Of a stretch of DNA of 64,000 nucleotides, positions 33,145-45,629 are shown one piece after another. The translations under genes and the position numbers were made by a program. The first letter of the stretch is position 1. The number at the start of each line of letters is the position of its first letter. Origin of the DNA: Capitulum mitella (taxonomy: Eukaryota > Arthropoda > Thecostraca > Pollicipedomorpha > Pollicipedidae); the NCBI GenBank assembly GCA_030062745.1, contig CP099841.1, positions 10,479,501-10,543,500 on the forward strand. The letters are read 5' to 3'. Below the pieces are notes generated by a model. The model was not told the origin of the DNA. It did not search any database and was given only the letters and a program-made list of their open reading frames with translations.

Positions 33145-34362
33145 TTAACCCTTTTCCCGGAGGGCTAGACGGTATGGCCGATTCCCGGCAGGGGGGGGGG
33201 CGAATTCGGCCCCCCCTGAGATCTCAAGAACTACTTGTCCGATTTCATCGCAACAAACGGCAATCGATTTGCCGTCACGTGAACTACACTTTTATAAAAA
33301 GAAAGTTCCAAAATTTTGAAATTTGTGGATACAGGGGGGCAAAAATGTCAAAATGGGGGGTACTTTTGGACTTCTTATAACTCCGTTGTTTATCGACCGA
33401 TTTCGATGAAACTGGCATGAATAGAGAGATCATGGATAGGGCTTTTACCATGGGCCCGCAAATCTGAAATTTTGAGAAAATTCATGGGCGTTCACAGGGT
33501 TTCAAAAATAGGAGGATTAGTTTTCTAACAACTGGATGAACAAAAGAGGCAAACACACTTTTTGGCTTCTGCTAGTCATGTTATACTAAAGAAGTACAAA
33601 TTGCATTACAATGTTTGTATAATGTTAGCATAGGCGATGCCAGGGACATGAAAAAGGGGGAACTGTCATGGTCACACGTTGCTCAGATCAACTTGTGGCC
33701 TTTGACCTTAAATGACCTCCAGTGACCTTGGGGTCACTTGAAATAATCTTCTATGCATTTAATATTATCTTTAAACGTTTTCAATCATTTGAATTCACTC
33801 TATTTCAAAAATTTCATTTTATGGCTATTGCGATATAGGGTACGCGCACTGACATTTCAGGTCATAGCTCCGTGACCCGACCTGATATCAAGCTGAAACT
33901 TGGTACACAAGTAGAAGGCACCCTTCTACGTCACATTTATTCCGGGTTTGGCATTTCAAAAAACGGCGCCGAAATTATTGCAAAAAAAACAAATTTTGAC
34001 TTTTGACCTTGACCTGACCTTGTAAAATGACCTCAGGTGAACAAAATTACATCTGCACATGGCCCAACTATTTAGCTATACATCCATATAAAGTTTTAAG
34101 TTCTATCTTTAAAACTCTGTTTTTGGCAGACATTTTCCTTTTACCCTCAACATGGCCAAAAATGGCATGAGGTGCCTCCCAAAAACGTTGCCTGGCTCCG
34201 CCCCTGAGCAAAGTAGAATTTCGAAATTTTGCCACGGCACGTAGAAAGAATAGCTAGGAAAAGTCACCAAGTTTCGTGAAGCTGCGTTAAAAAGCCTGGA
34301 ATTGGCAAGCAAAAAACCCGAGGGTTGGCGGATTCCGCCCCCCCTGCGGGGAATAGGGTTAA
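33145..34362. mobile_element. TTAA-1 element, intact ends
   Basis: TTAA (33145-33148) CCCTTTTCCCGGAGGG at the left and CGGGGAATAGGG TTAA (34359-34362) at the right, 1.2 kb. Orientation is opposite to 11681-12920. Hairpins GGGGGGGCGAATTCGGCCCC and its equivalent lie near both ends. Confidence 0.95.
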
Positions 34363-35511
34363 GTCCCTAGCTATTTCGGAGTCTCATTGGGCTTTTGGGA
34401 CAGAAACGCAACACATAGAAAGGCACTCGATTGGATTGTTCTATGATGACAGCAGCTCTGTAGGTTACTTTTAATTATGTACTTTGCAATTCTGAAAGAA
34501 AAGTGCAGTTCAGGCTGTGAATGCTGCCATGCCACACCCAATTTTGGAAACATTCACCGTTAAAAGTCAAAGTAGCATGCCACACCAATTTTTGCGATTC
34601 GTGTGGCGGAGGATACGTCCGCTCCCCTGTTTTTTTTTTAATTTAATGGGCCGGAACATTCTAGCATCTATCGACATAATTAATGTAAGGTTTTCTGCAC
34701 CTGGCTCCGCCGGGCGGCAAAAACTTGCTGTTATTGCATCACAGTAGTAATATAATTTTTACGATACATTGACAAAATGTACTGTGTAAGTTTACGTGCA
34801 GACCCTCAAAGATAATACAAAATTTTGGTTACTGCTGGGTAGCCAGTTAAAAGTGAGGGCTTGCAGTTTCTTCACGTTTTTTTCACCTGCCAAGTGCGTA
34901 GAATTTCAGTTAATTGCTGAAATGATTGCCATGCATTTTAGACCTCTGCATTGCATGACCCCCAATGCCCGTAAAATCCTGTTCGACCTTATTGAATGTA
35001 TCTCTTCTCTTTAGGCTGGTAACACGGACCGAAATTAGGGCTCGAATACAAAACAAACGGAGTCGTTATCAAAACCCTTTCATTCTGATCTGATTATGAC
35101 CAAAGATATTGTTAAGATATCAAGTGATATTATTTATATTGCTAGTCATGTTCAGGGATCAGAGCTCTGGCTTCTGTAACTAAGATTCCAAAAGTCAGTG
35201 CGTCAGACTGTTGGATTTGGTGCGTATGATCACATTTGACCTAAAAGATACAGACATGGAACTATCCAGATTTCATAACGTAAAGTGCAATGTGCGGTAC
35301 AATTACCACTTCATCCGATTTTTTAAAATTTTTCGGTGGTTGATGTGCCCGAAATCTCAGGAAGACAGATGATTCCGGCACTTCCATTGCACGCTCGATA
35401 AAGGTCTAGAACGTCGAAGCAGTCTCCGTGCCTGGCTCCGTCTTTGGAGCGGAGGGAGCTCCCGTTTCAGACGCTGATGATCACATGATGATGGTGAATG
35501 ATGTTCTCCGT
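34363..35511. other. 3' flank of the right SLC22 gene
   Basis: The 3' untranslated region of the right gene should begin at 35511 and run leftward. I did not find a convincing polyadenylation signal. Nothing else recognised. Confidence 0.4.
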
Positions 35512-35566
35512 CTACTTGCGACGTCGTCTGGCCATCAGACACGGGATCGGCAGCAGTGGCTGATCC
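35512..35566 (-). CDS. SLC22-like right gene, exon 12 (terminal exon)
   Basis: The strong acceptor TTCTTTGTTGCAG lies 0.8 kb past exon 11. The first G completes Arg, then DQPLLPIPCLMARRRRK and a TAG stop, giving a short basic cytosolic tail. Phase matches exon 11, and the resulting total of about 537 residues fits the family, which is why I prefer it over the more distant candidates at 31574 and 26181. Such tails are poorly conserved, so transcript data should decide. Confidence 0.6.
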
Positions 35567-36391
35567 CTGCAACAAAGAACAATTACTGTCCGTCTTCACC
35601 ACGCTGGAATTTTAACGAGCACATGCCAGAGGAGCTGGTGCTGCTGCTCTGAGGTTTTGAGGCGTTATACATGTTACTCTAGCAGGGCAGCGCAAACGTC
35701 CAACATTTTTATAACGGTATAAACTTGAACCTTTTGTATATAATCCCTGCGACTAGCCTGACAAGTCATGGAAAATCTATGTGGAGCTATGGTCGAGCCC
35801 AGTTTATTGTAAATAACCTGGGTAATTTTCTTCATTCAGTCTTGATCAGTCTTTAAATCGTTGTCACCAATACTGGTGATGACGCCCACAGCTGGATCTA
35901 CAGCTGGATCAAAGCCGTTCCCCGCCAATGTCATGTTCACGTATGGATGCAAATATGTAAAAGACATGTGGAGCGCCGCCGGGATTACGTCAGTGACCTC
36001 TGTTTATCTTGTACTGATCACCAGAGTTCACGTAGCGATTGGGACGCTGAATCGCGTGGTGGGAATTGTCTCGGTACCTAGTCTTGGTTGTTAGTCGCTG
36101 TGGGCCAGCCAAAAATGGCTTGTCATTATATGAAGTAGTCTATGATGTCACCATTTGATCTGAAGAATCAGTCGGGGTGTAATCCGAGCAAAACTACACA
36201 CTCCCGTTCATTTAGTCGCTCTATTATGAAAAAAACGCTGCAGTCTTGACTTCCTGTCATGCCCAACGTAACCACATGGTGAATGAGCTACACAGGACGG
36301 GTCACTCTCTTGGCATTCTTCTGCACGTCATCAAACGTCCACCATTCCAGCCCAAGTCGTACGACCTACGAGCTGCGCACGGCGCACGCAC
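35567..36391. other. Last intron of the right SLC22 gene
   Basis: No repeat or other gene recognised. Longer plus-strand frames at its right end and over exon 11 are antisense shadows. Confidence 0.5.
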
Positions 36392-36528
36392 CGTCCGAAG
36401 GCGACGGCCTCCTCGATGTTGGTGGGCAGGTCGTGGCCGCTGGTCTCCGGCAGGAAGGCCGTCACGGCGCCGGCCACCAGGCCAGACACGCCGAAAATGC
36501 AGAGCGGCAGAGTGGAGCTGCCCTGGCC
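36392..36528 (-). CDS. SLC22-like right gene, exon 11 (TM12)
   Basis: The acceptor GCGCCGTCAG is followed by 45 codons plus CG: GQGSSTLPLCIFGVSGLVAG, AVTAFLPETSGHDLPTNIEE and AVAFG. It covers the last membrane helix and the FLPET...LP(T/E)(N/T)IEE motif that closes SLC22 transporters. Donor GTGCGT. An alternative acceptor 12 bases inside (GGGCAG) would break the frame. The exon is unusually GC-rich compared with the flanking introns. Confidence 0.93.
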
Positions 36529-36961
36529 CTGACGGCGCACGTCCAGAGAGCTCAGAACGGCAGTGTCACACTGCCCCGATCCCGACGGCACACGTTCAAG
36601 TACGTCGCCGATTGCCGAAATCGCACGTCTGACGAGATTATGCGGACGGTGTGCAGTAACGTCACAGCGTCGTCGTCGAGGGGTCATAAATTAATTGGGG
36701 GTCTAGGTAAGGTTACCCCTGGCCCCGCGATCAACAGGTCGTGCCGTGCTGCTGGGCTTTATTGTCAATGTCTGCTCTCTAGTTTTGGAACTAATCAGAG
36801 GCCTCAAAGGTTGTCCTGTTTGCGTGGCTGCGTGGCGACAAAAAACAACTGGACACTGGGGATGAATCAAGGCGATAGCTGTTGACAAGAAGGAAAATGG
36901 TATGATTTATGGTAGGAAACCTTGGAAGTTCCGCACACCATTGGCACAATGGCTGGCGTAC

Positions 36962-37143
36962 CAGGTCAGCGATGAAGGGTGCTATAATGGAGCCGATTCT
37001 GCCACTGGCGGAGGCCACGCCAACGCCCATGCCTCGGATTCCGTTCGGGTAGAGCTCGGCCGTGTAGAGATACATTAGCGCGAACGCTGAAGCCGCGCCA
37101 AATTTGCCCAGTAGCGCCAGAGTTGTCTTCAGCCACTCCATAT
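36962..37143 (-). CDS. SLC22-like right gene, exon 10 (TM10-TM11)
   Basis: Two bases complete Asp with exon 9, then 60 codons including LALLGKFGAASAFALMYLYT, AELYPNGIRGMGVG and SGRIGSIIAPFI. These are the TM10-TM11 signatures of the family (AELYPT.(V/I)R.MGVG). Acceptor AAACTCAG, donor GTACGC. Confidence 0.95.
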
Positions 37144-37392
37144 CTGAGTTTTCCGATTGCAATGAAAGAAGCATGATCGTGTTAAATAACTATGATTGCG
37201 TTTTGCAACAAATTGTGCAACTTTCGACTGCAGAGATAACGCAACACAGGTTCGCATGCGTGACATCGTGGAAACTGTCACAACGAAGTTTGAAAATGTA
37301 GTGCTCGCTACTGGAAAGCAGTAAGGAAAATATGAAACGATAATCCAGTCGACGCACCGAATGGCAATGAATGAAAAATTGGCAACACTTAC

Positions 37393-37475
37393 CGCCGGAT
37401 GTGACAAAACCAGCACAGATTGTGCCAAGCCCGCTTAATGTAAAGGCACCGCCTATAACCAGCTTCCGTCCTAGT
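37393..37475 (-). CDS. SLC22-like right gene, exon 9 (TM9)
   Basis: The acceptor GCTTTCAG is followed by 83 bases. With the CC of exon 8 it reads P-LGRKLVIGGAFTLSGLGT and then ICAGFVTSG. It contains the second (G)RK loop motif between TM8 and TM9. Donor GTAAGT leaves one base for exon 10. Confidence 0.94.
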
Positions 37476-37847
37476 CTGAAAGCAACAAACGACACAGTAC
37501 TCGTCACTTTCCGCATCAGACCCATCGTTAGGAAACGTGTCGCCTTACGCTTAGAAGTGCAGACATTCTGGGGCGTGAATTGCATGTATATCTGAAGCAA
37601 ACATCTCCCGGAGAAGAAACAGCGTTGCTATGAAAACGGCAGGTCACTTAGAACCTCGAAAATGTAATGTCCTCATCCAAGAAAGCGATGGACATGACAG
37701 TTACGTTAGCACCTAACCCATCGACAATTGCATTAATTAAAAACCAAGAGTTTTTATGGTTAGGCTAACAGGACTGCAAACTCAAGGATGGAATATCTTA
37801 AGTATCTGAAAATGTATGAAATCATAAACAACTGCATCGAAACTTAC

Positions 37848-37982
37848 GGATTAATAGTCAATATGCAGAATACATAAGATGGTATCTCGACCAGCATTGT
37901 GAGGATGAAATCCAGATAGATATCTCCTCCCAGACTGGTGGACACCATGCCGATTCCATAGTAGACCATTGACACCACCAGC
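37848..37982 (-). CDS. SLC22-like right gene, exon 8 (TM7-TM8)
   Basis: Acceptor GATGGCAG. The first G completes Trp, then LVVSMVYYGIGMVSTSLGGD, IYLDFILTMLVEIPSYVF and CILTIN plus CC. YYG...LGGDIYL...VEIP is the typical SLC22 pattern for TM7 and TM8. Donor GTAAGT. Confidence 0.95.
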
Positions 37983-38599
37983 CTGCCATCAGGTTCGTGA
38001 TATGACATGCGAATAGTCATCATGCAGCGGTTCATAAGTCTAACGCTGATCTGAAACATAACCTTCCTCTCATGCCATCGAACTGAACAACTCACAAGGT
38101 GCCGCGACGTATAGTACAGTATGCTAGTGTCTGCTACACCATATGCATAGCCTGCCAGACAACTAGCCCTGCACCGTGTTGGTGGCCATTTCAAGGCAGG
38201 ATTTTTTACAACTGCAGTATGAGTCGACTACTCTGTGCGTTTTCCCACTGACCCAATGCCGAACTAAACATCACAGCTCCAACAAAGTAAAACTAGGGCC
38301 AGACCTGTCGATGGGAAAACCCACATCAGCCCCTAGTGCATTCGCCGTGTGACGCCTGGGTACGACAGGACGGCGGATTCATCAACCCGCCCCGCATTTC
38401 CCCAGGCTTTCTTTCTTTCTACATTTCTACATACATTACATTCTCACGAGATACGTTTTCTTACTCCAAACATGCCTTCTCAGTTTTCAGTCTTCGCGTA
38501 TAATTATGGACGATGAAACTTCCAAATACAACTGGAACCGACTCATGCTGAATATAATGAGCACATCATGCATCTTATGAAACCCGTTATGTCTGTTAC

Positions 38600-38709
38600 C
38601 ACTGGATGGCTAAGATGACTGCTCGTTTCAGTAGCACCGGTGACTTCATGGCATCTATGAAACTTTCCGAGGAATTTGGTGGTCGCTCGGGCCGATCAGC
38701 AATCTTGTC
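38600..38709 (-). CDS. SLC22-like right gene, exon 7 (central loop)
   Basis: The acceptor CTTTTTCAG is followed by 36 codons plus TG (DKIADRPERPPNSSESFIDA, MKSPVLLKRAVILAIQ). It encodes the end of the large cytosolic loop between TM6 and TM7, including the conserved SPxLLKR-type approach to TM7. Donor GTAACA. Confidence 0.92.
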
Positions 38710-40359
38710 CTGAAAAAGATAAGTAGGTTTCGTCATCAAACTGATCCTCGAGCTGTATGAAGCACTAGTGCGAAAAGTTATTGCCAGTGCAGAGGCAAAG
38801 ACGAATTCAATTTTCGACGAAAATATTCCATGGCAGAAAACAGCGTAATGACCAGAGGTCATGGCCATGATGATGCGGGCATCGATAAAACCAACTTACT
38901 TATCTTACGACTAGAATTTACGATCTTTGCATTTATTCTTACGCAGCTGCCAACTTTTTCACGCTGCCAACTTTTAAGCAAACGTTCAGCCTGAGCACAT
39001 GTCTTGATCTCAGATGACCAAGTTCTACCCTGTAGTTCTGGAAGCTAGTCGAAACGTGTACTATGTCTCAAAACTCTACACTTAGAAAGATCGAAAGCGA
39101 AGTCCCACGGTTGTCCCGTGTAGCCTGTTCGGCCGTGCTTTTGTACAGCTGTTCCGTAACGCCAGATGCGTGCGCGGGCCAATGAACGTTTGGGTTCACT
39201 GACCTGTGCATCCGGCTTGCGTCATGACAACGGATGACAACAGATCATAGTTTTCGAACATTTACGCTTTCTGAACCCTCTGGAGACTTTGTGGAACATG
39301 AGCAATCAGAAAACGTTACAGGCGACGCTTTTCAAACCAGCCAAGTTTATTTCCGAAAAGTTGGTCCAGGTGGGACATTTCATTTCGCTTCAGCCCTCGC
39401 CAGTATTCACTGTTTGACAGCCTCAGTCAATAAACATAGTGAATGATCTTTGGGATATCTTAAGTGGTTTCCAAAAGAATAATATCAGTGTTCAGGGCCT
39501 GAAGTTACTACTACTTAGATCTACCAACATTCGTTTAACTACTAATTATTCATCGCTTCTAATTACTTCGCGACTCCTTCGATATGAGTAACGGGAAAAG
39601 AACTCTAATCATGATTATGACCTTAGATAACCCTAACCGAAATACGAGTACTCGTAGGCACCTATGTGCAAACGGCATGAGTTCCCACCTCGGCTTAATT
39701 CTCATAAGACTGAGTGGGACTAGGTACCGTAAGATGTTTAAAACGATGGCTTTAGGATGGTGGACTGCATTGCAATGAAGATTATTCCATGGCATAATCT
39801 CGGAGAAAGACATTTGCTTTGTGACCTGCCCTAATATCGGTCCCAAACTTTAAGAGAGTACGTGAATTTGCTTAACATGTACTTACTCAAACTTTCAAGA
39901 GCACTGGGGTCGCCTTTTAGAACATCTTGAAAAACTCTCAGGAGAGTTTAAGCAACTTGCCAACCGTACTCGGTACTTTTCAGGATTAACCAGTTTTCTC
40001 CCACCTGAATTGAAATGCATCAAAAGCCGCATGCCATTAGCCTCACAGGAAAACTGTCAGAAACAAAGGAACAAATATGGAGTTTCATAAATATTCAGGC
40101 GTTAGCCACAGCCGGAAGAAGCAGAAGCCGCGCTCGTTACCCACACACAAACTCGCGGAACCGGTGGCGGTCGTGCCACGTGTTTTGGGCAGTGGTGACG
40201 GCGCTGTCCGCATCGGGCTTCATTTACCCAGCCACGACCGTTTGCTACGCAGTCTTACCGGTCCAGTCCGACTTCTGGCCTTACTGCTCCAAATAAATGC
40301 ACATCAATGGAGCGACCACTGCACCACATCCAAAGTGCGGCCGACGAAGAATATCTGAC
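38710..40359. other. Intron 6 of the right SLC22 gene
   Basis: 1.65 kb with short open frames on both strands but no repeat termini or recognisable protein. Confidence 0.5.
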
Positions 40360-40477
40360 CTTGACCAGCTCCTCGGGAAAAGGCTTGCGGTTCCACCTGG
40401 CGACGTTCCTTAGAACTTGTTCGGCTTTACTCGGCTTGTTTACCGCCAGCAGCCACCGTGGCGACTCGGGCAGAAAG
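40360..40477 (-). CDS. SLC22-like right gene, exon 6 (PESPRWLL)
   Basis: The acceptor CGTTCTAG is followed by one base and 39 codons, beginning FLPESPRWLLAVNKPSKAEQ. PESPRWL right after TM6 is the hallmark of the SLC22/sugar transporter part of the major facilitator superfamily. The exon ends in phase 0 at EELVK before GTCAGA. Confidence 0.94.
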
Positions 40478-41143
40478 CTAGAACGACACAAACCTGGTTT
40501 AACTTTACGTTTCCAGCAATTCCATCTACTGTTGTTGCTCCTGCTACTTCGTAACCAACCTATGTTGTTCACATCAGTACAACGGAAACATCAGCTGTAT
40601 CAACAAAGAGTGTAAAGAGGGTTTCTTAGGGAACCAAAGTAAAAATGATAATATTGTTTAATAAAATGGTAACAACCATCAATCACAAGATGTCATGCTC
40701 TCTAAAGGACCGTCAGCATCCAATCCACCCTCTGGTCCTCGTGCCGTCCGAATTCCCATCAGCCGATTTTTCCTGGACGTTACTGCAACCAAGTTCGTGC
40801 ATATAACAGGCTGACCGTTATGGTACCCACTTCGTTCCCGCCCGTAGCTCTGGAATGATCACGACTTGTCGAAAGAGTTCTCATGACATCACTGCTCTAA
40901 AATCCTGTTATTGTCAGCGCTATCGGAGACGACGCTGGCCTTGCGATGGCATGACGAAAGCAAGCACACGCTGGTCTTCGAAAGTCAACAAAGTCATTTA
41001 GATCCGCGTACAAAAGCGTTTAACAACTATGACACCAGTCGCGCAGATAGTCCGCAACGTTAGTTACTGAGGTAAAGAGCTAAAGTCAAATTTGAAGTTA
41101 AAGTAAAAAATAAAATGAAAAAACCTGGCATCGAATATCTTAC

Positions 41144-41312
41144 AACCAGTACGAGCTGAAAACCAAGACCGGGACGGAGTAAATCAGCTGTAGTGACTTC
41201 CAGTCCTTCACGAAGATAGGAAACACCCCAGCGAGTGCCTCTCCTATCGCGAAGAAAATGTTGATGGCCAGTCCGCAGAATGAGCGTACATTGATGGACG
41301 TCAGTTCCATAC
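41144..41312 (-). CDS. SLC22-like right gene, exon 5 (TM4-TM6)
   Basis: The acceptor TTCGGCAG is followed by GT, completing Cys with exon 4, then 55 codons: MELTSINVRSFCGLAINIFF, AIGEALAGVFPIFVKDWKSL and QLIYSVPVLVFSSYW. The DW(K/R)xLQ...SxP segment before ESPRWL is typical of the family. Donor GTAAGA. Confidence 0.93.
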
Positions 41313-41932
41313 CTGCCGAAAAGGAGAAACTTTGCCAATGAAATGCTCGAGGTTGGTCACATTTTAACTGTGCATGAATGAGAAATAAAAATATCTTTTA
41401 TGTTTTCAGCATTCCTTACCTGACCAGAAATTATTGCCATAGCCCTTTTCGGCAATAGCTTATGAGAGACGTGACTAATCGTTATAAAGTTTGTATATCC
41501 ACATTGCCTGACTTAATTTCATGTTACGTTTCAGCACATAATGAACCAGAGATAAGTACGCCTATCACTGGTAATGGAGCTTTTCTTAGTAGCAGAGAGT
41601 TTCCTCCATAGAGATTTCGGAATGAAATGTCGAAAAATCTCAAAAACGCAATATAGGGCCTTGTGGCACACTTTGTAGCGTTTTAATACGTTCTTTCCTG
41701 AATCCTCGCTGGGAGCTGGACTGCCAGCAGCGGCAATTAAAGATAATAATGACACTGGATAATGTAATAATAATAATAAATAATAATAAAGATAACAAAA
41801 ATAATAATAATAAAGATAACCATAACACTTCTTCATCATCACACTGGAAATATGATCGTTCAGATAACTGATAACATTAATTAATCTTATTTCCGTTTCC
41901 TTTTTCATTTCATTTCCGAACTGAGCTTGGGT
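41313..41932. other. Intron 4, left part, no element
   Basis: It contains an impure AAT-rich microsatellite at about 41764-41822 and nothing else recognised. Confidence 0.5.
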
Positions 41933-44331
41933 TTTACCCTATTCCCGGCGGGGGACCCGAATCCCCCCCTCGGGTTTTTTGTTTGCCAATACCAGGGTTT
42001 CTGACGCAGCTTTACGAAACTTTATCACTTTTCCTGGCTATTTATTCTCCGTACTGTGACAAAATTTCCAAATTCTGTTTTGCTCCGGGACGGAGCCAGG
42101 CAACGTTTTTAGGACGCACTTCAGGCGTTTTTTTTGGCTCTGTTGAGAGTAAAAGGAAAACGACTGCCAAAAATTGCGTTTTTAAGACAAAACTTAAAAC
42201 ATTTTATGGATGTATAGCTAAATAACTGGACAACGTGCCAATGCAGTTTTGTTCATCTGATGTCACTTCAGAAGGTCAGGTCAAGGTCAAAAGTCAAAAT
42301 TTGGTTTTATAGTAATAATTTCACTGATATTTTTTCAAATGCCCAATGCGAAATACATATGACGTAGAAGAGGGCCCTCTGCTTGTGTAACAAGTTTCAG
42401 CTTGATATCGGGTCGGGTCACGGTGCTATGACCTAAAATGTCAGAGCAGGTACCCTATATCACTGTGGCCGTAAAAAAGAATTTTTGAAAAAGAGTAAAT
42501 TCAAATGATTAAACACGCTTACAGATAAATATTGAATGCATACGAAATCATTCCAAGTGGTTCCAAGGTTACTGGAGGTCATTTAACCCTATTCCCGGAG
42601 AGCTAGACGGTATGGTCGATTCCCGGCAGGGGGGGCGGATTCGGCCCCCCCTGAGATCTCGAGAACTACTCTTCCGATTTCATCGCAACAAACGGCAATC
42701 GATTTGCCGTGACGTGAACTACATTTTTATAAAAAGAAATTTCCAAAATTTCGAAATTTGTGGATACAGGGGGGCAAAAATGTCAAAATGAGGGGTACTT
42801 TTGGGCTTCTTATAACTCCGTTGTTTATCGACCGATTTCAATGAAACTGGCATGAATCGAGAGATCATGGATAGGGCTTTTACCATGGGTATGCAAATCT
42901 GAAATTTTGAGAAAAATCATGAGCGTTCACAGGGTTTCAAAAATAGGAGGATTAGTTTTCTAACAACTGAATGAACGAAAGAGGCAAACACCCTTTTTTG
43001 GCTTCTGCTAGTCATGTTATACTAAAGAAGTACAAACTGCTTTACAATGTTTGCATAATGTTAGCATAGGCGATGCCAGGGACATGAAAAAGGGGGAACT
43101 GTCATGGTCACACATTTCTCAGATCAACTTGTGGCCTTTGACCTTAAATGATCTCCAGTGACCTTGGGGTCATTTGAACTGATGTCGTGTGCATTTGATA
43201 TTATCTGTAAACGTTTTCAATCGTTTGAATTCACTCTATTTCAAAAATTTCATTTTATGGCTATTGCGATATAGGGTACGCGCACTGACATTTTAGGTCA
43301 TAGCTCCGTGACCCGACCTGATATCAAGCTGAAACCTGGTGCGCAAGTAGAAGGCACCTTCTACGTCATTTATATTCCAGGTTTGGCATTTCAAAAAACG
43401 GCCTCGAAATTATTACAAAAAAAACAAATTTTGAATTTTGACCTTGACCTGACCTTGTAAATTAACCTCAGACGAACAAAATTACATCTGCGCATTGCCC
43501 AACTATTTAGCTATACATCCATATAAAGTTTTAAGTTCTATCTTTAAAACTCTGTTTTTGGCAGACATTTTTCTTTTACCCTCAACATGGCCAAAAATGG
43601 CATGAGGTGCCTCCGAAAAACGTCACCTGGCTCCGCCCCTGAGCAAAAAAAAACTGAAATTTTGTCACGGCACGTAGAAAGAATAGGTAGGAAAATTCAC
43701 CAAGTTTCGTGAAGCTGCGTTCAAAACCCTGGAATTGGCAAGCAAAAAACCCGAGGGGGGCGGATTCAGCCCCCCTGCCGGGAATAGGGTTAAGGTCAGA
43801 AAGTCACAAGCTGATCTGAAGAGCATACGACCATGACAGTCCCCCCCTCCTTTTTTATGTCCTTGGCAACGCCAAGGAGATGCTAACATTATACATACAT
43901 ACATGACTAGCAGAAACCAAAAAGGTGTTTTGACCTTTTTGTTCATTCAGTTGTTGAAAAACTAATCCTCCTCTTTCTGAAACACTGTGAATGCCTACGA
44001 ATTTTTCCAAAATTTCAAATGTGTGCACCAGTGATAAAAGTCACATCCATAATCTCTCGGTTCCTGCAAATTTCATCGAAAACAGTCCATAAACAACAGA
44101 GTTATAAGAAGTCCAAAAGTACCGACTATTTTGAAATTTCCCCCGTATCCACCCCTTTCAAAGTTCTGAAAACTTGTTTTATAAAAGTGTAGTTTACGTC
44201 ATGAGAAATCGATTGTTGTTTGTTGCAATGAAATCGGGTGTGTAGTTCTCGAGATCTCAGGGGAGGGGGCAAATCCGCCCCCCTCCTCCGGGAATCGACC
44301 ATACCGTCTAGCCCTCTGGTAATAGGGCTAA
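41933..44331. mobile_element. TTAA-1 element split by a nested TTAA-1
   Basis: The outer copy starts TTTA-CCCTATTCCCGGCGGG and ends CTCTGGTAATAGGG-CTAA (44328-44331). It is interrupted from 42583 to 43793; the broken sequence GGAGGTCATTTAA...TTAAGGTC is continuous in other copies (12323-12355). Both outer target sites are decayed, consistent with an old insertion. Confidence 0.93.
42583..43793. mobile_element. Nested TTAA-1 element with exact TTAA duplication
   Basis: TTAA at 42583-42586 and 43790-43793 flank CCCTATTCCCGGAGAG...GGGAATAGGG. It is inserted in the opposite orientation into another member of the same family. G-rich hairpins GGGGGGGCGGATTCGGCCCC (left) and GGGGGGCGGATTCAGCCCCC (right) lie just inside the termini. 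Confidence 0.96.
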
Positions 44332-44918
44332 GTAGGCCAGGACTCCAAATATGCACCTGAAAAAAATTTTATCGGCCGGCTTATTCATCTGAAAATGACT
44401 GTGGCAACGGTTTCTGGGTAGGAAAAACATTACTGGAAACTGCCTAGATATGTCGCAAACTGAGCAAAAGTACGTTTTTGCTACGCGGAACAGAGTGGCA
44501 TGTCGTTAATGGCGACTTTTATATCGCTCCTAGTGTTTCAGAGGAACAGTGTGAAAACCTCATCAAGCTCCGACGATATTCAGAAGATTGGAAACAAATG
44601 TTCCAGTGGGCTTTACTCGTCTTCTCAGCAGAATGCCATAGAGACATTCTGAGATCCTGTTGACGTCTACTTGGCTGAATTCACTTCATTTACGACATCT
44701 GTTTATCATACCCTGCTGCACCGCTATGGGAGTGTCATCCAAAAATAAACAAAGAAAAACTATCTCTTTTGGATAGCAAGAAAACAGGGTTATGGTATGT
44801 ATGGTATGTAATTATATTATATTATATTATAATATATGGTATGTGATGAGTGAGTTACGTGAAACTACATCTTAAAAATCGCCTCATTTCGCAGGCTTTT
44901 ATTTTCGTTAAAATTGTA
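44332..44918. other. Intron 4 between TTAA-1 and hAT elements
   Basis: It contains a TATTA-rich stretch at about 44795-44840. No other feature. Confidence 0.45.
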
Positions 44919-45035
44919 CGTTAAACCAGGGCCTATTTTAAGGAAAAATGACTGCGGGGGCAATTCTGCGAACAAGACGCATTGGTTGAGACCACCCCCC
45001 CGGCATTTGTGTTCTCCTTATTGAATTTTGTCCAC

Positions 45036-45038
<3 letters not shown>

Positions 45039-45069
<31 letters not shown>

Positions 45070-45112
45070 TTAAGGAAAGGACATATATATATATAGATGC
45101 TTTCCTAAGGAA

Positions 45113-45200
<88 letters not shown>
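45039..45200. repeat. (TA)n microsatellites
   Basis: Two pure TA runs (about 28 and 85 bases) separated by a short spacer holding two imperfect inverted copies of CTTTCCTAAGGAAG. They generate long Ile-Tyr frames on both strands that are not genes. Confidence 0.97.
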
Positions 45201-45204
<4 letters not shown>

Positions 45205-45629
45205 GGCGAATTACAATGAACACTTCCACAGCGCTCTGTCATTAACTGATATGTCTTTTGGAGGAAACCATGTGTGCAAAATATGGCCTTGGTCCAGCAC
45301 TCTTAAGCACTTTCACACGGAGACTGTATGTCGTTTGTGCTGGATTTTATTTTATTTCGATGAAATTCGCGCTGGCTTTTGTGCATTCCGAGCCCATTAA
45401 ATTCAAAGGACACCATATCATTTATCCCCAGCAAGAATTCATTCTCCCTGGACTTGTGATCCCTGGGAGATTCGTTCAGGGGTGTCTGAAATGCCCCCAA
45501 ACGTGTTTTGTGCTTCAGTTTTTTAAAAGAAGCGCACGATATGCATAAAATGCACACCATAGTACTCCTTTTGACACACTGGATCGAAAGACACTTCGCA
45601 TTCTGTCTCAGGTCATTGGTCACTGGCCC

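Noticed and set aside
36246..36885. Plus-strand open frames of 128 and 200 codons
   Set aside because: They are antisense to SLC22 exon 11, whose minus-strand peptide is clearly conserved. The GC-rich exon opens the opposite frames.
44982..45245. Long Ile-Tyr-rich open frames on both strands
   Set aside because: They are produced by the TA microsatellites at 45039-45200 and have no other support.
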